A stretch of 64,000 nt of DNA from Semisulcospira habei (GCA_036245525.1 BTPG01000004.1:163375025-163439024), one strand, 5' to 3'; numbered from the stretch's first letter, positions 10,239 to 24,309 are shown. Numbers and translations: made by a program. The notes: generated by a model from the sequence alone, not told the origin.

Positions 10239-11167
10239 TACCAATTTCAGCCCAAAAAACCGTTGGAGTATACATCACAACCAGGGGGGCAACTCTAGGG
10301 AGCCGTTACCAGGAAACCCTGGGTTGCCTCCTCTGCCTCCCTAGCCGGTCACGTGCCTGACAGTACCGGCCAGTCTTTGCCTTAGCTCAACAGCGGCAAG
10401 CGGGGCAGGAGGGAGGGACCTCCGAGTATTGCCATCGGTAAGTATTTTTCGAAAAAATACATTTTAGAGAAAAATACATTTGTTTTCTCAAAACTCTTAG
10501 CGATGGCATTACTAATAGGAAGAATTGCAAATAGGAGGTGGGTGCCGCCCCCTATGCATCTCCCAAGTGTTCACTTTGCCAGGGAAAAGATGCACAGCAT
10601 CGTGCGTTAAACTATTGAGGCCCCCCCCCCCCCCCCTTCACGCGCCCCACTCCGGACAATTCCAGCTAGGCATGACCTAAGGCGCCTGTGGCGCCGGGAA
10701 GGAGTGTCGCACTGCTGAGATGTCCCCCACTAGGGCCAGGCTGTCGCGCTGCCGGGGTAGGTCTCAGAAGTAGAGGCAGGCGAAGGTGGATCACACCAAG
10801 CCAAGGCCGCCCCTACGTCTCTTCTGCGCAGTTGCGGTCAAAGCGGTGCTCGCAGCCACTCCTCCGCTCTCATGTGCGCGGATGCGCATCATCCTCGCCC
10901 GCTCCTCTCTCTCTGGGTGTGAGGACTGCGCTCCTGATGCCTGGACTCGCCTAGGGAGCACGTCCTGTCATGGGTGGACCGGCAATTCCCTTCACCGGAT
11001 GCACTCGTCTGTGTCGGGAAGTCACGTCCGCCCTGGGCCCAGGACAGGAAAGGCGTGAGCGCCCTTGTCTGAGTGGCTTAGTTCTGCGCAGGTAAATCTC
11101 AACGGCCGGATGGGGTCCTGTAGATGGGACTCCTGGGACTGGTACTTCGCCTAGAGCTGGTGGATGG

Positions 11168-11794
11168 TCAACACCTGAGGTGAGGCCACTGGGGCCAGTT
11201 CTTGCCCAGGAACGTCGGGTTGGTGAGAAGCTGTACCGAACCATTGGCCCTGAACTGGAGACAGGAGGGTCGCCCCATGAAGGCGTGGATCTCGCTCACC
11301 CTGGATGCCATGGTGAGGGCAAGAAGGAAACAGGTCTTACTGGTTAGGTCTCCGAGCCACGCCGGGGGTGGAGGCTCAAACCGCTCTGAGTTGAGCCAGG
11401 TTAGCACCCAGGACAAGTCCCAGCAAGGGATCCGCGAGCAGGAACCAGTCGCTGAAGATCCAGGCACGCCATCAGATCCGAGCGGTCCTTGCAGGCCCCA
11501 GGGACAGATAGGCCCCAGTGTCGACACGTGTCTGCAATCATCACCAGGTAACCTCCGAAGGTGAGGGGGCCAGAAGAGCTCGGCCGGCTGGGGGTCAGAC
11601 AGGTCCATGGGGGAGAGCTGCTCGGCTGCGCACCAGGACAGGGCGACCCGCCGCTTTCCCTCGTAGACGTTACGTGTAGAGACCCTGTGAGCCGCTGCGA
11701 TCACTTCCACCGCTGCACCCGAAAAGCCTCTTGTGGCGATGGCCTGCCGGACAACCTCCAAGCATGTAGTACTAGTAGCAGCCGTTTTGGGCAC
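11168..11794 (-). pseudogene. Tyrosine recombinase remnant of DIRS element
   Basis: Near residues 148-170 of this 208-codon frame, TSKTCFLLALTMASRVSEIHAF resembles the region around the first catalytic Arg of DIRS tyrosine recombinases (typically K-x-FLLAL-x3-R-x-SELHAL). The rest of the catalytic domain (His-x-x-Arg, Tyr) is not visible in one frame. Truncated and degenerate. Confidence 0.7.
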
Positions 11795-11872
11795 GGGTGA
11801 AACAGCTGCTGTCGGGGCTGCTTGAGCATCGTACGAGGCATGGGGAGCCTCAGCGGAGGGTCCGTGGCGAGG

Positions 11873-12427
11873 CTAAGAAGGTCTGTTGTCCAGCCGAACG
11901 TGGTCCAGGTTGTTGCCCCCGAGCTTCTGGAGCACCTTAGGTACAGGACGAAGGAAGGGAACGTATATGCTAGCCGCGTGTCCCCCGGGATGGAGAGCGC
12001 ATGTACGGCCCAGGCTAGTGGATCCGGAATGTGGGAGACGAAGAGCGGAAGCTGCCTGTTCTGAGGCGAAGAGGTCGATCACGGGCATCTCCCAGCACAT
12101 GCAGAGTAGCTGGAAGATATCTGGGCGGAGAAGCTGACCGTGACACGAGAGGAAGTCCGCGACGACGTGCAGATGGCCCGGGATGTGCTGCGCCTGAAGC
12201 ATGATGCCCCGCTCGCTGCACCACAGGAGGACTTAGTACACGAGGATGCAGAGGGAGGGAGCATGCGTCCCACCCTGGTTCTGTATGTAGGCCAAGCCCG
12301 ACGAGTTGCCGGAGAGAACCAGGATCCCTTGCTGAACGAGGAGATCTTCCCAGGCGATGTGCCAACCAACGGCCTTCAGCTCCAGCCAGTTGATGTGTCT
12401 GTCTGCATGGTCCCACGGCCAGGCCAG
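11873..12427 (-). pseudogene. DIRS-type RNase H/linker remnant
   Basis: The frame from 12202 contains QAQHIPGHLHVVADFLS and VIDLFASEQ, matching the end of the RNase H domain (HIPG-x2-N-x2-AD-x-LS) and the following DLFA-type motif of DIRS elements. The upstream half is spread over other frames. Non-functional. Confidence 0.75.
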
Positions 12428-13202
12428 CTACTCGCGGTTGTGATGAACTCCGGCAGCCGCAGTGCTCCACAGCCGGAGAGGATCGCGTCCATGCAGATGG
12501 AGAGCTGGGGCGGTGGGGAGAAGAGTGCAACCCCTGACGCTAATCAGGCCCTGTCCGTCCACCGCTGGAGATGAGACTTCACCAAAGCGAAACAGGGACC
12601 AGGACTGCCAGTTCGCCGGAGGATGGGCGCCAGTGGCGCAGCAGATGCAGCTGGATCGGGCGAGCCTGTCGAGGGGTAGGCGGCCCGCTGCTGCGCTTAG
12701 GAGACCATGGTCGGGAGAGATTCTGAGCGAGACACTTGGAGCACCAACCCCACCATCCTCTAAATCCGGCCTTCGGTAGAGGTCGGTCAGGAACTCCATG
12801 CCTATGTGAATAACCTGCATGAGGGCGTGAGATCGGGCTTGCCTCCGTTGACCAGGAATCCGAGCTGGTGGCGCAGGGTCAGCAAGGGGTCCCTGTCCTC
12901 CTCTGAGGCTGTCGGCATCTGGTTCCGGAGGAGCAGATTGTCCAGAAGTTGGAAGATGGGCTTGAGGCCATCTGTCTGAACCTGGGGACGACTCCGTCAA
13001 TAATCCTGGTGAAAACCCACAGGCTGAGGTCGAGTCCGAAGGCCAGAGCCCGAAACAGGTATACTCCTTTGCGGAAGGCAAAGCGAAGATATCGACGAGA
13101 TGCCATGTGCACGGGTACGTGGAGATATGCATCCGCAAGGTCAAGGCTCATGGCGAAGTCCTGGTGTTGCACCGCTGCCCTCAGGGCTCTGGTTGTCTCC
13201 AT
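12428..13202 (-). pseudogene. DIRS-type reverse transcriptase remnant
   Basis: The frame from 13202 reads FAMSLDLADAYLHVPVH, YLRFAFRKGVYLF and FGLDLSLWVFTRI, typical of the palm of DIRS/Ngaro reverse transcriptases. The position of the catalytic Y-x-D-D box reads LLDN in a shifted frame near 12950, so the second Asp is lost. Another frame (12779 onward) carries IGMEFLTD, like the region after the catalytic box. At least two frameshifts; not functional. Confidence 0.8.
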
Positions 13203-13773
13203 CTGGAAGTGAGGGGCCGAAATGTCCCTGTTTAGCGCCGAGAGCTCTGTGACTGGACGCCCCTTGTCACAGCGATCCCCCGAGGGGAGCCTGGCAAAGT
13301 TGTGCCTTTACCGAAGCCGGGAATGAGGTGCCGAGTCAATAATGGCGTCCCGCTGCATCAGGTCGCAGCCACCATGGCGTTAACCGAGGAGTAAACCGCC
13401 GGTCTGTTCGCCGCTACCAGCACCAAGTGTATGCTGCGGAGAGGAGCCAAGACCGAGAGTTCTCAGGTGTCCTCGAGGCACCTTACCACTGACTGCGTCG
13501 CCATCTCGAGGAAGACTGCACCCGCCAAGGAATTAGTTAGTTATTTGGGTTTAACGCTGAGCAGGCGGGATGGGTAAAAATCTGGTCAGCCAGACTAAAA
13601 GCAGGATGGGTAAAAATCTGGTCAGCCAGACTAAAAGCAGGTCTTAAGACAAGATGTAAATATAGCTTTAAAATGTCAGGTTAAAATGTCGCACGTCTTT
13701 AAAAGAAACGTCTACAGACTCTCAAAAAGGGCAAATAAAAAAATTCACATAGTCTATGAATGCTCAGATCTTG

Positions 13774-16700
13774 TTAAAAATATTGCATTCTCTCAAAGAA
13801 ATTGAAGATTTTGTCCGGGGGAACATCCCGGAACAAAACCTTCCAGGAGTCTGCTGTGAAGTGTTTATATCTCGTGTCAATTAGATCAGCACAATACAGC
13901 AAAAAGTGTCGAACAGAAAACTGCTCATCACAGGTAAAACACCATGGATGCTCATCCTGTTTAAGTAAGTAAGAATGCGTAACATACGTGTGCCCGATGT
14001 GGAGCCGAGTAAGGACAGTCTCCTCACAGCGGATGCCACAGCGGAAAGGTAGACTGTCGGACACCGTAGGAAGAGCTTCATGAAGCTTGTTCCCTTCCTC
14101 TTTGTCCCACTCGGACTGCCACTCGCGAGCTTTGTACGCACTAATCACAGGTTTAAAATCACTATAAACAGTCTGTGTGTCAGGGACAGTGTCACTGCAG
14201 GCACTGTTGGCAGCAGAATCTGCGATTCTGTTGCCTTCGATGCCCACATGGCCCGGGACCCAAATAAAAATGTCATAATATTCCTTCATCAATTCTGCGT
14301 AGAGCTCTCTAATCTGCACCAGCAGTGGGTGGTCTGTTCCCACGCCCTGAAGGGCTTGCAGGGCAGAAAGAGAGTCAGACAGAATCAGGAAGTTACTTTC
14401 CCGAGACTGATAAGCATGCTTGAGTGCCAGCAGAATTGCCTGCAGTTCTGCACTAAATTACAGAGGAATGGTCAGGGAAGCGGAGCTTAAATGGGCATCT
14501 AGGATGGCGAGAGGACACTGCAGCCGCAGCCACTCTCCCATCCTCAGACTTGGACCCATCTGTATAAAGACGACAATAGCCAGGAAAAATTGAAAAGAGT
14601 TCATTGAGGCTCTGTTGGTATATGGCTGGTGGAGTACAATCCTTCTTGTGGTCGGTCAAGTCCAGCAAGATGTCAGGAACTGGAAGTAGCCAGGATGGAG
14701 TGACGTGTTGCTGAGATTCCGAAACTTTGTCCAGGTCCACTCCGGCCACCTGCAGATGAGTTAAAAACACAGTCATAGGCAGGATTGTCTGGATGGGCCT
14801 TCAGCTTCAGAATGTAGCTGAGCATGAGGTGGATGCGGCGGAGCCTGAGAGAAGGCTCCCCTGCCTCGGCATACAGACTAGGAACTGGAGATGTCCTGAA
14901 GGCATATGCGCAGACCTTGATGGTGAATTGTGTTCAGACGCTGTAGAACAGAGTTGGAAGCCGAGCCATATACCACAGAGCCGTAATCCAGTTTGGACCG
15001 AACAAGGGCCCGGTACAGTCGAAGTAAGATAATGCGGTCTGCACCCCAGTCAGTACGACCAACGACACGAAGAATGTCGAGGGCCTTCTGACAAGAGGTT
15101 CTAAGGTAGTTAACATGGTTGCAGAAGGTCAATCTTTTGTCAAAGATGACCCCAAAAACTTTGCCTCTTCTGCCACCTTAATTGGCACTCCAGCAATGCT
15201 CAGGCTAGGTTCTGGAAAAAATTTCGTCTGGTTAGTAAAATGCACACAGACTGTCTTGGAGGGCGAGAACTTGAATCCGTTGAGAGACACCCACCCCTGG
15301 ATGCGATCAATGCACAGCTGCAAGCACCTCTCAAGGGACACAAGTCCTCGACCTCGTGAACACAAAGCAAAGCTTTCCACAAACAAAGAGCATTCAGAAT
15401 CATCAATGACGGTCTTTACAATGTTATTCTAAATAAAACAGGAGATGGAATGCTGCCCTGTGGGACACCCATCTCCTGTTCAAAGGAGTCGGAGAGGGTG
15501 GAACCCACATGGACATGGAACGACCTGTTAGACAAAAAATTGTGAATAAAAACGGGCAGGTGCCCTTTAAAACCCATGCCCGACAAATCAGACATTATAC
15601 CATACTTCCAGGTAGTGTCATATGCCTTTTCAAGATCAAAGAAAATTGCATAGACATGCTGCTTGTTGACAAAAGCATCTCGGATAAAAGACTCAAAGTG
15701 GACTAGTTGGTCAGTTGTACTACGGAAGCGCCGGAAACTGCACTGGAGGTCTGTGATGAGACCCTGTGACTCAAGATGCCACACCAGTCGGGCGTTGACC
15801 AAGCGTTCCATAGTTTTACATAAACATGATGTCAAAGCTATTGGCCAGTAGTTGCCCGGGTCAGAAGGATCCTTACCCGGCTTGGGGATTGGCACAACCA
15901 CAGCCTGGCGCCAAGATGGCAGAAAATGACCGGTTATCCAGATATGGTTAAAGGCCTTGAGAAGTACAAGAAGTAAATCTTCAGGCAGATGTGTTAGGAG
16001 CTGATAGTGGATGGTATCTAATCCAGCAGCAGAGTCAGTACATTTCTGCATGGCTTGCTGCAATTCCCAAAACGTGAAAGGGGCATTATAGTCTTCCGAG
16101 TTATCCGATATAAAATCACAAGTACAAGACTCTCGCTTCTCCTTCTCTCTCTGGAAGAAAGGTGAATAATGCTCCGTTGAAGAATTATGGGCAATGGTGG
16201 AGGCAAGCAAATTGGCCACAGCCTTTTTATCTGTGACCAAACTGGCACCATCTCTAAGATGGCCGATGAAGCCGAGCCACCACTGCCCCTAATTCTTCAA
16301 ACAGCCTTCCAGACTTTTTGTGATGGAGTCCTAGAAGATAAAGATGAGACGAAGCATCTCCAGGAAGCATGGCGTTCACGTTTAAAAATGTAACGGGCTT
16401 TCACCCGCTGTCTTTTAAATGTTAAAATATTCACTTGCGACAGATTATGAAAAGCACGTTGCTGAGCAGATTTGCGCATTTTTTAGCCTTGCGGCACTCT
16501 TCATTGAACCATGGTACTCTCGGCTTCCGAGGGAGTGATGTGAAAGTTCTAGGGATGGTTTCACCTGCTACGTCCAACAAAATAGAAGTAAAATAGGAAA
16601 CAGGTTCTTCAGCTGACATGACCACCTCCTCTGTAAGACGAGACTGACAGAGGGAGGCGAACAGAGGCCAGTTAGCTTTCTTGAGATTCCAGCGCCCCAC

Positions 16701-17386
16701 CGGCGAATCCTCCTCACAGCTGACCGATGACAGGACTACTGGGACTTGGTCACTACCACACAGGTCGTCTTGAACCTTCCAGTCAAAGTCCAGCATGAGA
16801 GAAGGATCACAAACAGTGAGGTCTAGAACAAAACTAGATCCTGAACCTGAGTTAGAGTATGTAGGTGAGCCATCGTTAAAGACACATAGGTTAAGTTGAG
16901 AAAAAACATCTTCTAACATCTGACCTCTGCCATCATAGTGGTCACTACCCCAAAGGTGAGCGTGACTGTTAAAATCCCCCATGAGAATAAAGGGTGGGGG
17001 CAGTTGATCTACTAAGTTAAAAATATCATTACTACAGACCTGCAGGGATGGTGGCAGGTAAATACTGCANNNNNNNNNNNNNNNNNNNNTATGGTTATGG
17101 TCTTTTTTAAGGTAACCCGAGCAGCGACAGCCTGAAGACAGGTGTCGATGCTAACGGGGCTACATAAAATTTGGCTACTAATGAGAAGAGCCGCTCCACC
17201 CGAGCGCCTCTCCGAATCAGAGCCTTTATGTATAACATTAAAACCATTAAAAGACACAGGGTCAGAAGTCTTCAGGTAAGTCTCCTGAAGAGATATGACT
17301 GAGGGGTTATAGAACTTGACTAAAAGACGTAATTCCTCAAAGTTAGCTCGAAAACCACGACAATTCCACTGAAGCAAAGAGTCCAT
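13774..17386 (-). pseudogene. LINE ORF2: endonuclease, reverse transcriptase, RNase H
   Basis: ATG at 17386, two bases after the ORF1 stop. Endonuclease: LLQWNCRGF, SLQET, GDFNSH, but the terminal SDH motif reads GSDQVPV, losing the His. Reverse transcriptase (16240-15129): IFFDLEKAYDTTW and MGVPQGS are present, while the catalytic box reads LFVESFALC, without the Asp pair. RNase H (about 14600-14150): LYTDGSKSEDG, LSDSLSALQAL, WVPGHVGIEGNRIADSAA, so this domain looks intact at the motif level. Frameshifts near 16241-16430, 15416, 14790 and 14450 plus the 20-N gap break it into several frames. Confidence 0.85.
17070..17089. other. Assembly gap, 20 N
   Basis: Twenty Ns inside the endonuclease domain of the LINE. 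Probably a fixed-size placeholder; the true missing length is unknown. Confidence 0.99.
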
Positions 17387-17388
17387 GA

Positions 17389-18852
17389 TTAAGTCTGATC
17401 TGGGGGTAAGGAGTTTTTCCCCCCTTTTTCCTTTACCTTGGAAGGAGTTGAAGAAACAGAGGGGGGCCGGCTCCCGGGCCTCCTCTGGTTCTTCGGAGAG
17501 GAAGGGGGTGGAGCTGCCGCAGCATCAGCAACAACAACTTCCACTCCCTCCATCCGCTCCTCCAGTGCAGCATATTTGTTTTGAAGGGGCACATCTGTGT
17601 TCCCCTTCTGGGCCCGTGCGCACAGCGGTCCCATAGATTTCTTAGACTTCTGGTCCTGGGCAGCGTTCCTGCCGCTAGAGTTAGCGGCCTTAGAAGGCTG
17701 ACCAGAGCCAGAAGCCTTTGGAGTTGACTGACTAACAGGTTTGGGTGGGGGCTGAGGCTTAGGGGCAACAGAAGGCGGCACAACCGGACCGGCAGTGTCC
17801 GCCTTCTGCGTTCCCTGGCTCCTTGTCACCACCGGAGGAGGGTTACTCTCCAGGGGCGAGATGAGCCGAGGCTCCGCCCCCAACCAAGAAGTTGGGGTCT
17901 GACATGAAAAGTCTTTGGTGGGGCGCTTGCCTGCCACCGCTGCACTAAAAGTATACACTGAGGTGTTAGAGGTTGGGGCAGCCGCAGCTGCACCAGGGCC
18001 TTCAACCAGTTTTTTGGCATCCAGAAAGGACAGCCCCTTCTCCACACGCACCTGCTGAATCTTGCACTCGGATATCCAACGAGGGCATTTCTTATCCGAA
18101 GCCATATGCGCCCCCTGGCAATTCACACACAGGGGGGTGGCTGTGCAGGACTCAGCAGAGTGTCCGGGCCTAGTGCAACGGGCGCATGAAGCCTCTGCCT
18201 GACGGCATGTCTTCTGCCCATGGCCATACTTTTGGCACTTAAAGCACCGGAGGGGAAGAGGGACGTACTTTTTCACTCGCAGGGAGTAGTAACCTCCCCA
18301 GATGGTAGTAGGAGGGGTGGGGGTGCCAAACGTCAGGATGATGGTAGGGAGACGGATCTCCCCACCACCTCGCTTGGAAGCGAAGCGCCTGACGCAAGTC
18401 ACCCCCTGAGACTTAAGGTTCCTTACAAGTTCATCTTCTGACAGTTCTGCCAAAGCTTGATCTTTGATTACGCCTCTTGACGAATTCATAGTTTTGTGGG
18501 GTGCGACTTCCACAGGAGTGTCTCCGATGGAAGAGAGCCCCAGTAGCCCGCTGGAGTGTGCCCGAGTACGGCACTCCACCAGCAAGTCACCAGACCTGAG
18601 GCGCTGGGCGTCAGGCCTGCCAACACGGCTCCTGAGGGTCTCCCCCACCAGAAAAGGATGCAGCTTGGTAACTGGTTTCTCCTTCATCTTGCTATGGACA
18701 ATGAGGAAGCGAGGCCATACGGCCGACGCCTGAGGCGTCGCTTCCTCACAGTCTGAATCACTGTCATGTTCAAATTCGGTGTCTATATGCCGTTTCTGTG
18801 CTAGTTTTGGTTTTTTTTGTTTTATCCATATTATATTAGTAGAGATATTCAT
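17389..18852 (-). CDS. LINE ORF1, gag-like with CCHC knuckles
   Basis: Open for 553 codons; I place the start at the Met at 18852 (MNISTNIIWIKQ), because the upstream part overlaps GC-rich 5' UTR sequence, giving about 487 residues. Three zinc-knuckle-like motifs occur in the middle: CFKCQKYGHGQKTC, CARCTRPGHSAESC and CVNCQGAHMASDKKC. The C-terminal third is Pro/Ser/Lys-rich and low complexity. Role by family: nucleic-acid-binding chaperone that forms the LINE ribonucleoprotein. Unlike ORF2 it has no visible break. Confidence 0.8.
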   Translation of the reverse strand: MNISTNIIWIKQKKPKLAQKRHIDTEFEHDSDSDCEEATPQASAVWPRFLIVHSKMKEKPVTKLHPFLVGETLRSRVGRPDAQRLRSGDLLVECRTRAHSSGLLGLSSIGDTPVEVAPHKTMNSSRGVIKDQALAELSEDELVRNLKSQGVTCVRRFASKRGGGEIRLPTIILTFGTPTPPTTIWGGYYSLRVKKYVPLPLRCFKCQKYGHGQKTCRQAEASCARCTRPGHSAESCTATPLCVNCQGAHMASDKKCPRWISECKIQQVRVEKGLSFLDAKKLVEGPGAAAAAPTSNTSVYTFSAAVAGKRPTKDFSCQTPTSWLGAEPRLISPLESNPPPVVTRSQGTQKADTAGPVVPPSVAPKPQPPPKPVSQSTPKASGSGQPSKAANSSGRNAAQDQKSKKSMGPLCARAQKGNTDVPLQNKYAALEERMEGVEVVVADAAAAPPPSSPKNQRRPGSRPPSVSSTPSKVKEKGGKNSLPPDQT

Positions 18853-19480
18853 CCCCCGGGGGTCCCCGCCCGCCACCGAGCCCAACAAGGGAAAGTGCAA
18901 CTGTCGGCGGGTCTCCAGCCGACGCACAATGGAGACTGCCCGAAAGATATACTCAAGGGGGTAAGCCCGATTGAACCGTTTGAGCCACCGCCCTCTATCA
19001 CACCGTTGAATGCAGGGGAATACTGGCGTAAAGCACCTAATCAGCAGCAAAGGCTATAGCATGGTGCTCCGTATAGCAACCCGCATGTCAACAGTGGGAT
19101 AGGGCTCAACGTGACAAGAGCCGATTGACTAGGCCGGTACGACTAGCCTCCCGTTTAGGCAGAAGTCAAGGCCAAAGTGGAGTGTTTCAGCCACCAGGAT
19201 CCTCTTCTCCCCCGACACGGGTCTCCAAGCACGGCAAACACTTGGGATCCAAAGGACCAAAAAGTCACGAGTATTTTTAAGGACCAATCCAACATGGTAC
19301 GACCTGGGTTAGCACAGCTCCCTAAAAACCGGACCAGTGAAAAGGCTGAACAACATATCTGTTGACATCAAGTCCTAATCCTGGACAAAGATGGCACCCG
19401 TCTGCTAGCCCACTCAGTCAGGGACTGAGCGGACTACCCACCTACACCACGTGGAGGCCGGTGCCGGGTAGGCTCCCGCA

Positions 19481-20530
<1,050 letters not shown>

Positions 20531-20881
20531 TGATTGATTGATTGTACATTGCTTAACGTCCCGACAGCAACAAGGCTTTCTCAGGACGTGCCTGCACTGC
20601 TTGTGAAAAAAAAAAAAAAAAACACAAAAAAACCCCAGAACATTGAATGTATGTCGCCAGCCGGTCAAATACGTTAAATAAACCTAACACATGGGGCCCA
20701 AATAAAGCTAAGACCATTTAGCAACACACATCCAATATCAAGAGCTACAGGCAGTGCAGACAGTAGGGAGAGTTTTAAAAAGGCAAATACAGGTGAATGG
20801 GCAAAGGGTAGACAGAAACACATGCCCCAGAATAGAGAGAAAAACCCACCCTGTGGGGCTGACCAGGGTGACCCTGGGAAC
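20531..20881 (-). mobile_element. SINE copy, head-truncated
   Basis: Flanked by an 11-bp duplication tcgggagaaca (20520-20530 and 20882-20892). The tail tgattgattgattgtac is complete, but the copy ends at accctgggaac and lacks the hairpin head, as expected for 5' truncation of a retroposon. Confidence 0.9.
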
Positions 20882-20892
20882 TCGGGAGAACA

Positions 20893-23800
20893 GAGCTGTA
20901 GGAACGTTAGTGGTGTGTGCGATACCTTAGCCCGTATTCCAAGACTCTGAAGTCTAGAATTCAGGTATGTTTCTATATTATATGTATTATTGATGGTTAC
21001 TGCGTTAGAGATAGTCTGCTTTAGTAGGAGTTAATTCGGTTGTGTAGTGTTGACTGGTTTGGTTCAGTTATGTTGGTTTGGAATTCATTGAGGCAACCGG
21101 GGTTTTCTATGTAGTTATTTACCGAGATGGATAACTAAGGAATGTGAGGTGTGTATGCCTGTCGTTATGAAGGTAGTATGTGGTTAGGTATAGTCTTTTC
21201 CAATGTATGAAAAAACGTATAGCTAGAGTGTCTGGTTATAGTCTGTTTCAATGTAGTGACAGTTATGGGGTGTTACGAAAGTAGTCGGGTTATGAAGCAC
21301 GTGTATGTGTGAAGGAACGTGCGAGTTATTTGTATCAGCCAGGTTACGTAATGTATCTCATATCCAATATGTTGTGTCTTTAGCAAGTGTTATGATTTAG
21401 GACTTTATTATTGTTCAGAGTGCTGGTCGGAGATTGGAGCGACGGACGCCGAGACGTCAGTCACCAGGGACCTATTGCGAGGTCATCTCTCCATCTCTAC
21501 ACTCAGGGAGTGAGCGACCAGTGCTGAGACACCCGGGTCACAGTAAGGACTGTGATACAGAGCGAGCTACGAGGACGTACACGGTACGAGGGACGGGACG
21601 ACTCGGGAGCGTACGACAAAGGATTTGCACACCTAGACGTGAAAAGGACTGAACGTAACCAGGCGAAAACACCAAAACAGGTTGGATTGTGAGAGACAGC
21701 TACCTAGCCTGGCATTTACATTGTGTGCGTGTATGTGGTGTTGAGGTGCTTGTAGTGGGGAAGGTGTGGTGTACATAGCTGTGATAATCTTTTGAGCGTT
21801 CTTTTATTATTTGGTTATAAACGTCTTTGATAGAAAGGAAGCCCGGGTGTTCAGTTTTACCGTGTGAGTGCGCCCGTCTAAGTCAGTGGTGGTGTATGCG
21901 TCTGTTGTGCGAGAGTCTGTACGTGCAACTGGGGGAAAGTCTGCGTGCGTTACACTGGTTATGGTATCGAAAGCCTTAATTGTATCGACAGCACCATGAC
22001 AAAAAGGTGATATTTATATTTAATTAAAGATAAGTGTATCTTCCATGTTGATCTTCCATGAAGGAAAACCCTTCTCCTTTAGTTTTAAACTAATTATAGT
22101 TTATATTTATATGAATCATTCTCAAATGGTGAACACCAAAGTATGACAAAAAATCAAGTTATTAAAATGTTTTGAAAATTGACTGTTTAATGTCTGTGGC
22201 ATGTTTTGTCATTCTTATCTAGTTTTCAAAACAGTGTTTGAAATGATCATCTGAGATTCTTTATTGCTGTTAGAGCCCCTTAAATGTCCAAAATCTGAGA
22301 AGAAAGGACGTTACTGATGACAGGAAATATTATCCAGTACAACAACAAAAATAAGCAAATGTGTGCATCTTTTAACTCCAGCACAGACAGAACCAATACT
22401 ATGATTAAAATAATACCAGAAAATTTTACGCACGTTTACTAAGATGTACTTCGAAAGAAATGTTGTGTCATCAGTAACGCCCAAACGTTCAGCTTCCAAT
22501 TTCTGGACGTTGTTCCGTCATAAGGAGCATTTTCTGCCAAACGCAACTTTTTCTTTCAATTCCACACAACACCCATGCTCAGAACTGGTTCCTTGCTAAG
22601 CAAATATGACCGTCAAATTGTGCAATGCCTTAGAAATATTCTACATCAATATCTTATTAAGGTCAGCAGGAATTTTTTTAAAATATTGGTGAGAATGCGC
22701 GCGTAAGTTATGAAAAATGTCTGGACTGACATAAAATGGTGATGACTAAAATAGAAAATTGCTTGCCATGTCTTGTCTTCGTCATTTGCAGTGAACTGAA
22801 AGGTGAAGGTTATCCGCATCTGTGTCATCGGTATGTACAAAATTAGAATCAAAACTTCCCGGTTAGTTGCATTTTGTGGTGTTAATTCGAGCATGTTCCT
22901 GGACGTTAAAAAAATGACGGAAAATTTTCTCCGAAAAATAAATAGCCTATAAAACTAAATTGGCGCCCTCAAGACGTAAAATGTTCACCTGCACTGATGT
23001 CATTTTAAAATATCAGTACAGACATAGGCTTGAAACTCCAAATGTTCACTTGTTTGGCGGGACATGCAATGTCCAGTCGCGTAAATTCGCAGGTGTCTTA
23101 ACACCAATAAAAACGTTTTTCTGTAACTAACTAAAACTTTCCGAATAAAGTATTACACCTAATCTATCAATGGAAAAGGCTGGTTTGAGGAAATAATAAC
23201 AGTGAAAGGTTTGTTTTTACTTGTTTTCTCAGAGCGGGTTCTCGTGTCATGTTTTCAAGCTGCTAAACATTATGTTTTTGTCTAATACATCCTCAACAAA
23301 GTACACTTTCAGAAGAGTAATCAATTCAATATACAACACATTGGTGTAAAACGGAGTGTGTCAGTGCAATATCATGCTTGAGTGACAAAAGTGGTCACTG
23401 TTCAGTGCTTTCACCTTTTGAGAATGGCTCATGTAACACATTTATGACATTATATTTTTCCACTCACTTTTCAAAACCTACTTATGACAAACGCAATGTT
23501 ACTCTAAAACTGCATATGATGCAGCCTCATTAAAGACTTTACAATATTCTTGCAAGAAAATGCGGGACCAATGATAGCCTGAGACGACATCCTCACAGCA
23601 AGTTTCATTTGCAGCTAGTAGTGCTACGTCTGTGTCTGACAGTAACAGTCCTCTCTCTCCCATAATACACAGACACACACACAAACCCGAATTGTGCTGT
23701 ACAACACCATTAACAGTGCGATCTTGATAATATAAGGGGTTCCTGCTGTTCTGTTGTAGCTGTTAATATGCGGAAAGTGTCTTCACATGGATTTTCATGA

Positions 23801-24309
23801 GCAAGGTGCATGTATGATCATACCGTTTTATGGTTTTCTCTGCTGGCTTCTGGTTCAAATCGTCCCATTTTTTCAAATTTTTATTTCAAGTGGAGGTGAA
23901 CATTAATTTATGTTGATCCATGTAAGACCAAGTAGCCACAAAGAGTTACACCTCTGAGTCTGAATAAACCAATGCTGGTGTTTTGGCAAAGTCAGTTGTC
24001 ACTGAAGATCACTGGACTCCAAGGATGGTCTGAAGATCTGTGCAACTATTATTTATATTATTACTTATTAGCAGTCAGCACACACACAGATCGCTGATTC
24101 ATGTCTGAATTTTGTCAGTGTCCTAGTTCGGTAAAATTAAAAACATTGTTGGCTATTTCATTTGGACTCAAGCGAAATCAATGCGATCGAGTCAACAGCT
24201 GAACAGGTATGTGTTTATGCGTGCTGGAAGAAAAGAGAAAAGACCACAAGGCTAAAAAAAAAAAAAAAAAAAAAAGGTGGGTGGGGGGGGGGGGGGGGAG
24301 AGATGTTAA
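20893..24309. other. No gene recognised
   Basis: No convincing reading frame. 20893-21955 is GT-rich and could be part of an LTR. 22000-24240 is AT-rich intronic-type sequence. Poly-A and poly-G runs lie at 24256-24297. Confidence 0.4.

Larger units (their letters stand above)
10240..13529 (-). mobile_element. DIRS-like retrotransposon remnant
   Basis: GC-rich block whose minus strand carries, in order, a DIRS-type reverse transcriptase, an RNase H/linker region and a tyrosine recombinase, each in shifted frames. That order (RT, RNase H, YR) is characteristic of DIRS elements. Boundaries are approximate: the LINE tail lies at 13530 and the inverted repeat ends at 10238. A run of 17 C lies near 10622. 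Termini were not identified. Confidence 0.8.
13530..19480 (-). mobile_element. I/Nimb-type LINE, nearly full length, inactive
   Basis: On the minus strand: 5' region (19480 to about 18852), ORF1 with CCHC knuckles, ORF2 with AP endonuclease, reverse transcriptase and RNase H, then a 3' end gcgttaaacccaaataact with an (AACT)n-like tail at 13530. The layout with a C-terminal RNase H is that of the I superfamily. A 50-bp segment (gatgggtaaaaatctggtca...) is duplicated at 13569-13640 near the 3' end. The 5' boundary is uncertain by about 100 bp. It abuts or sits in the DIRS remnant. Confidence 0.85.

Noticed and set aside
21434..21652. 72-codon Arg-rich frame
   Set aside because: Lies in the GT-rich possible LTR; no recognisable motif.
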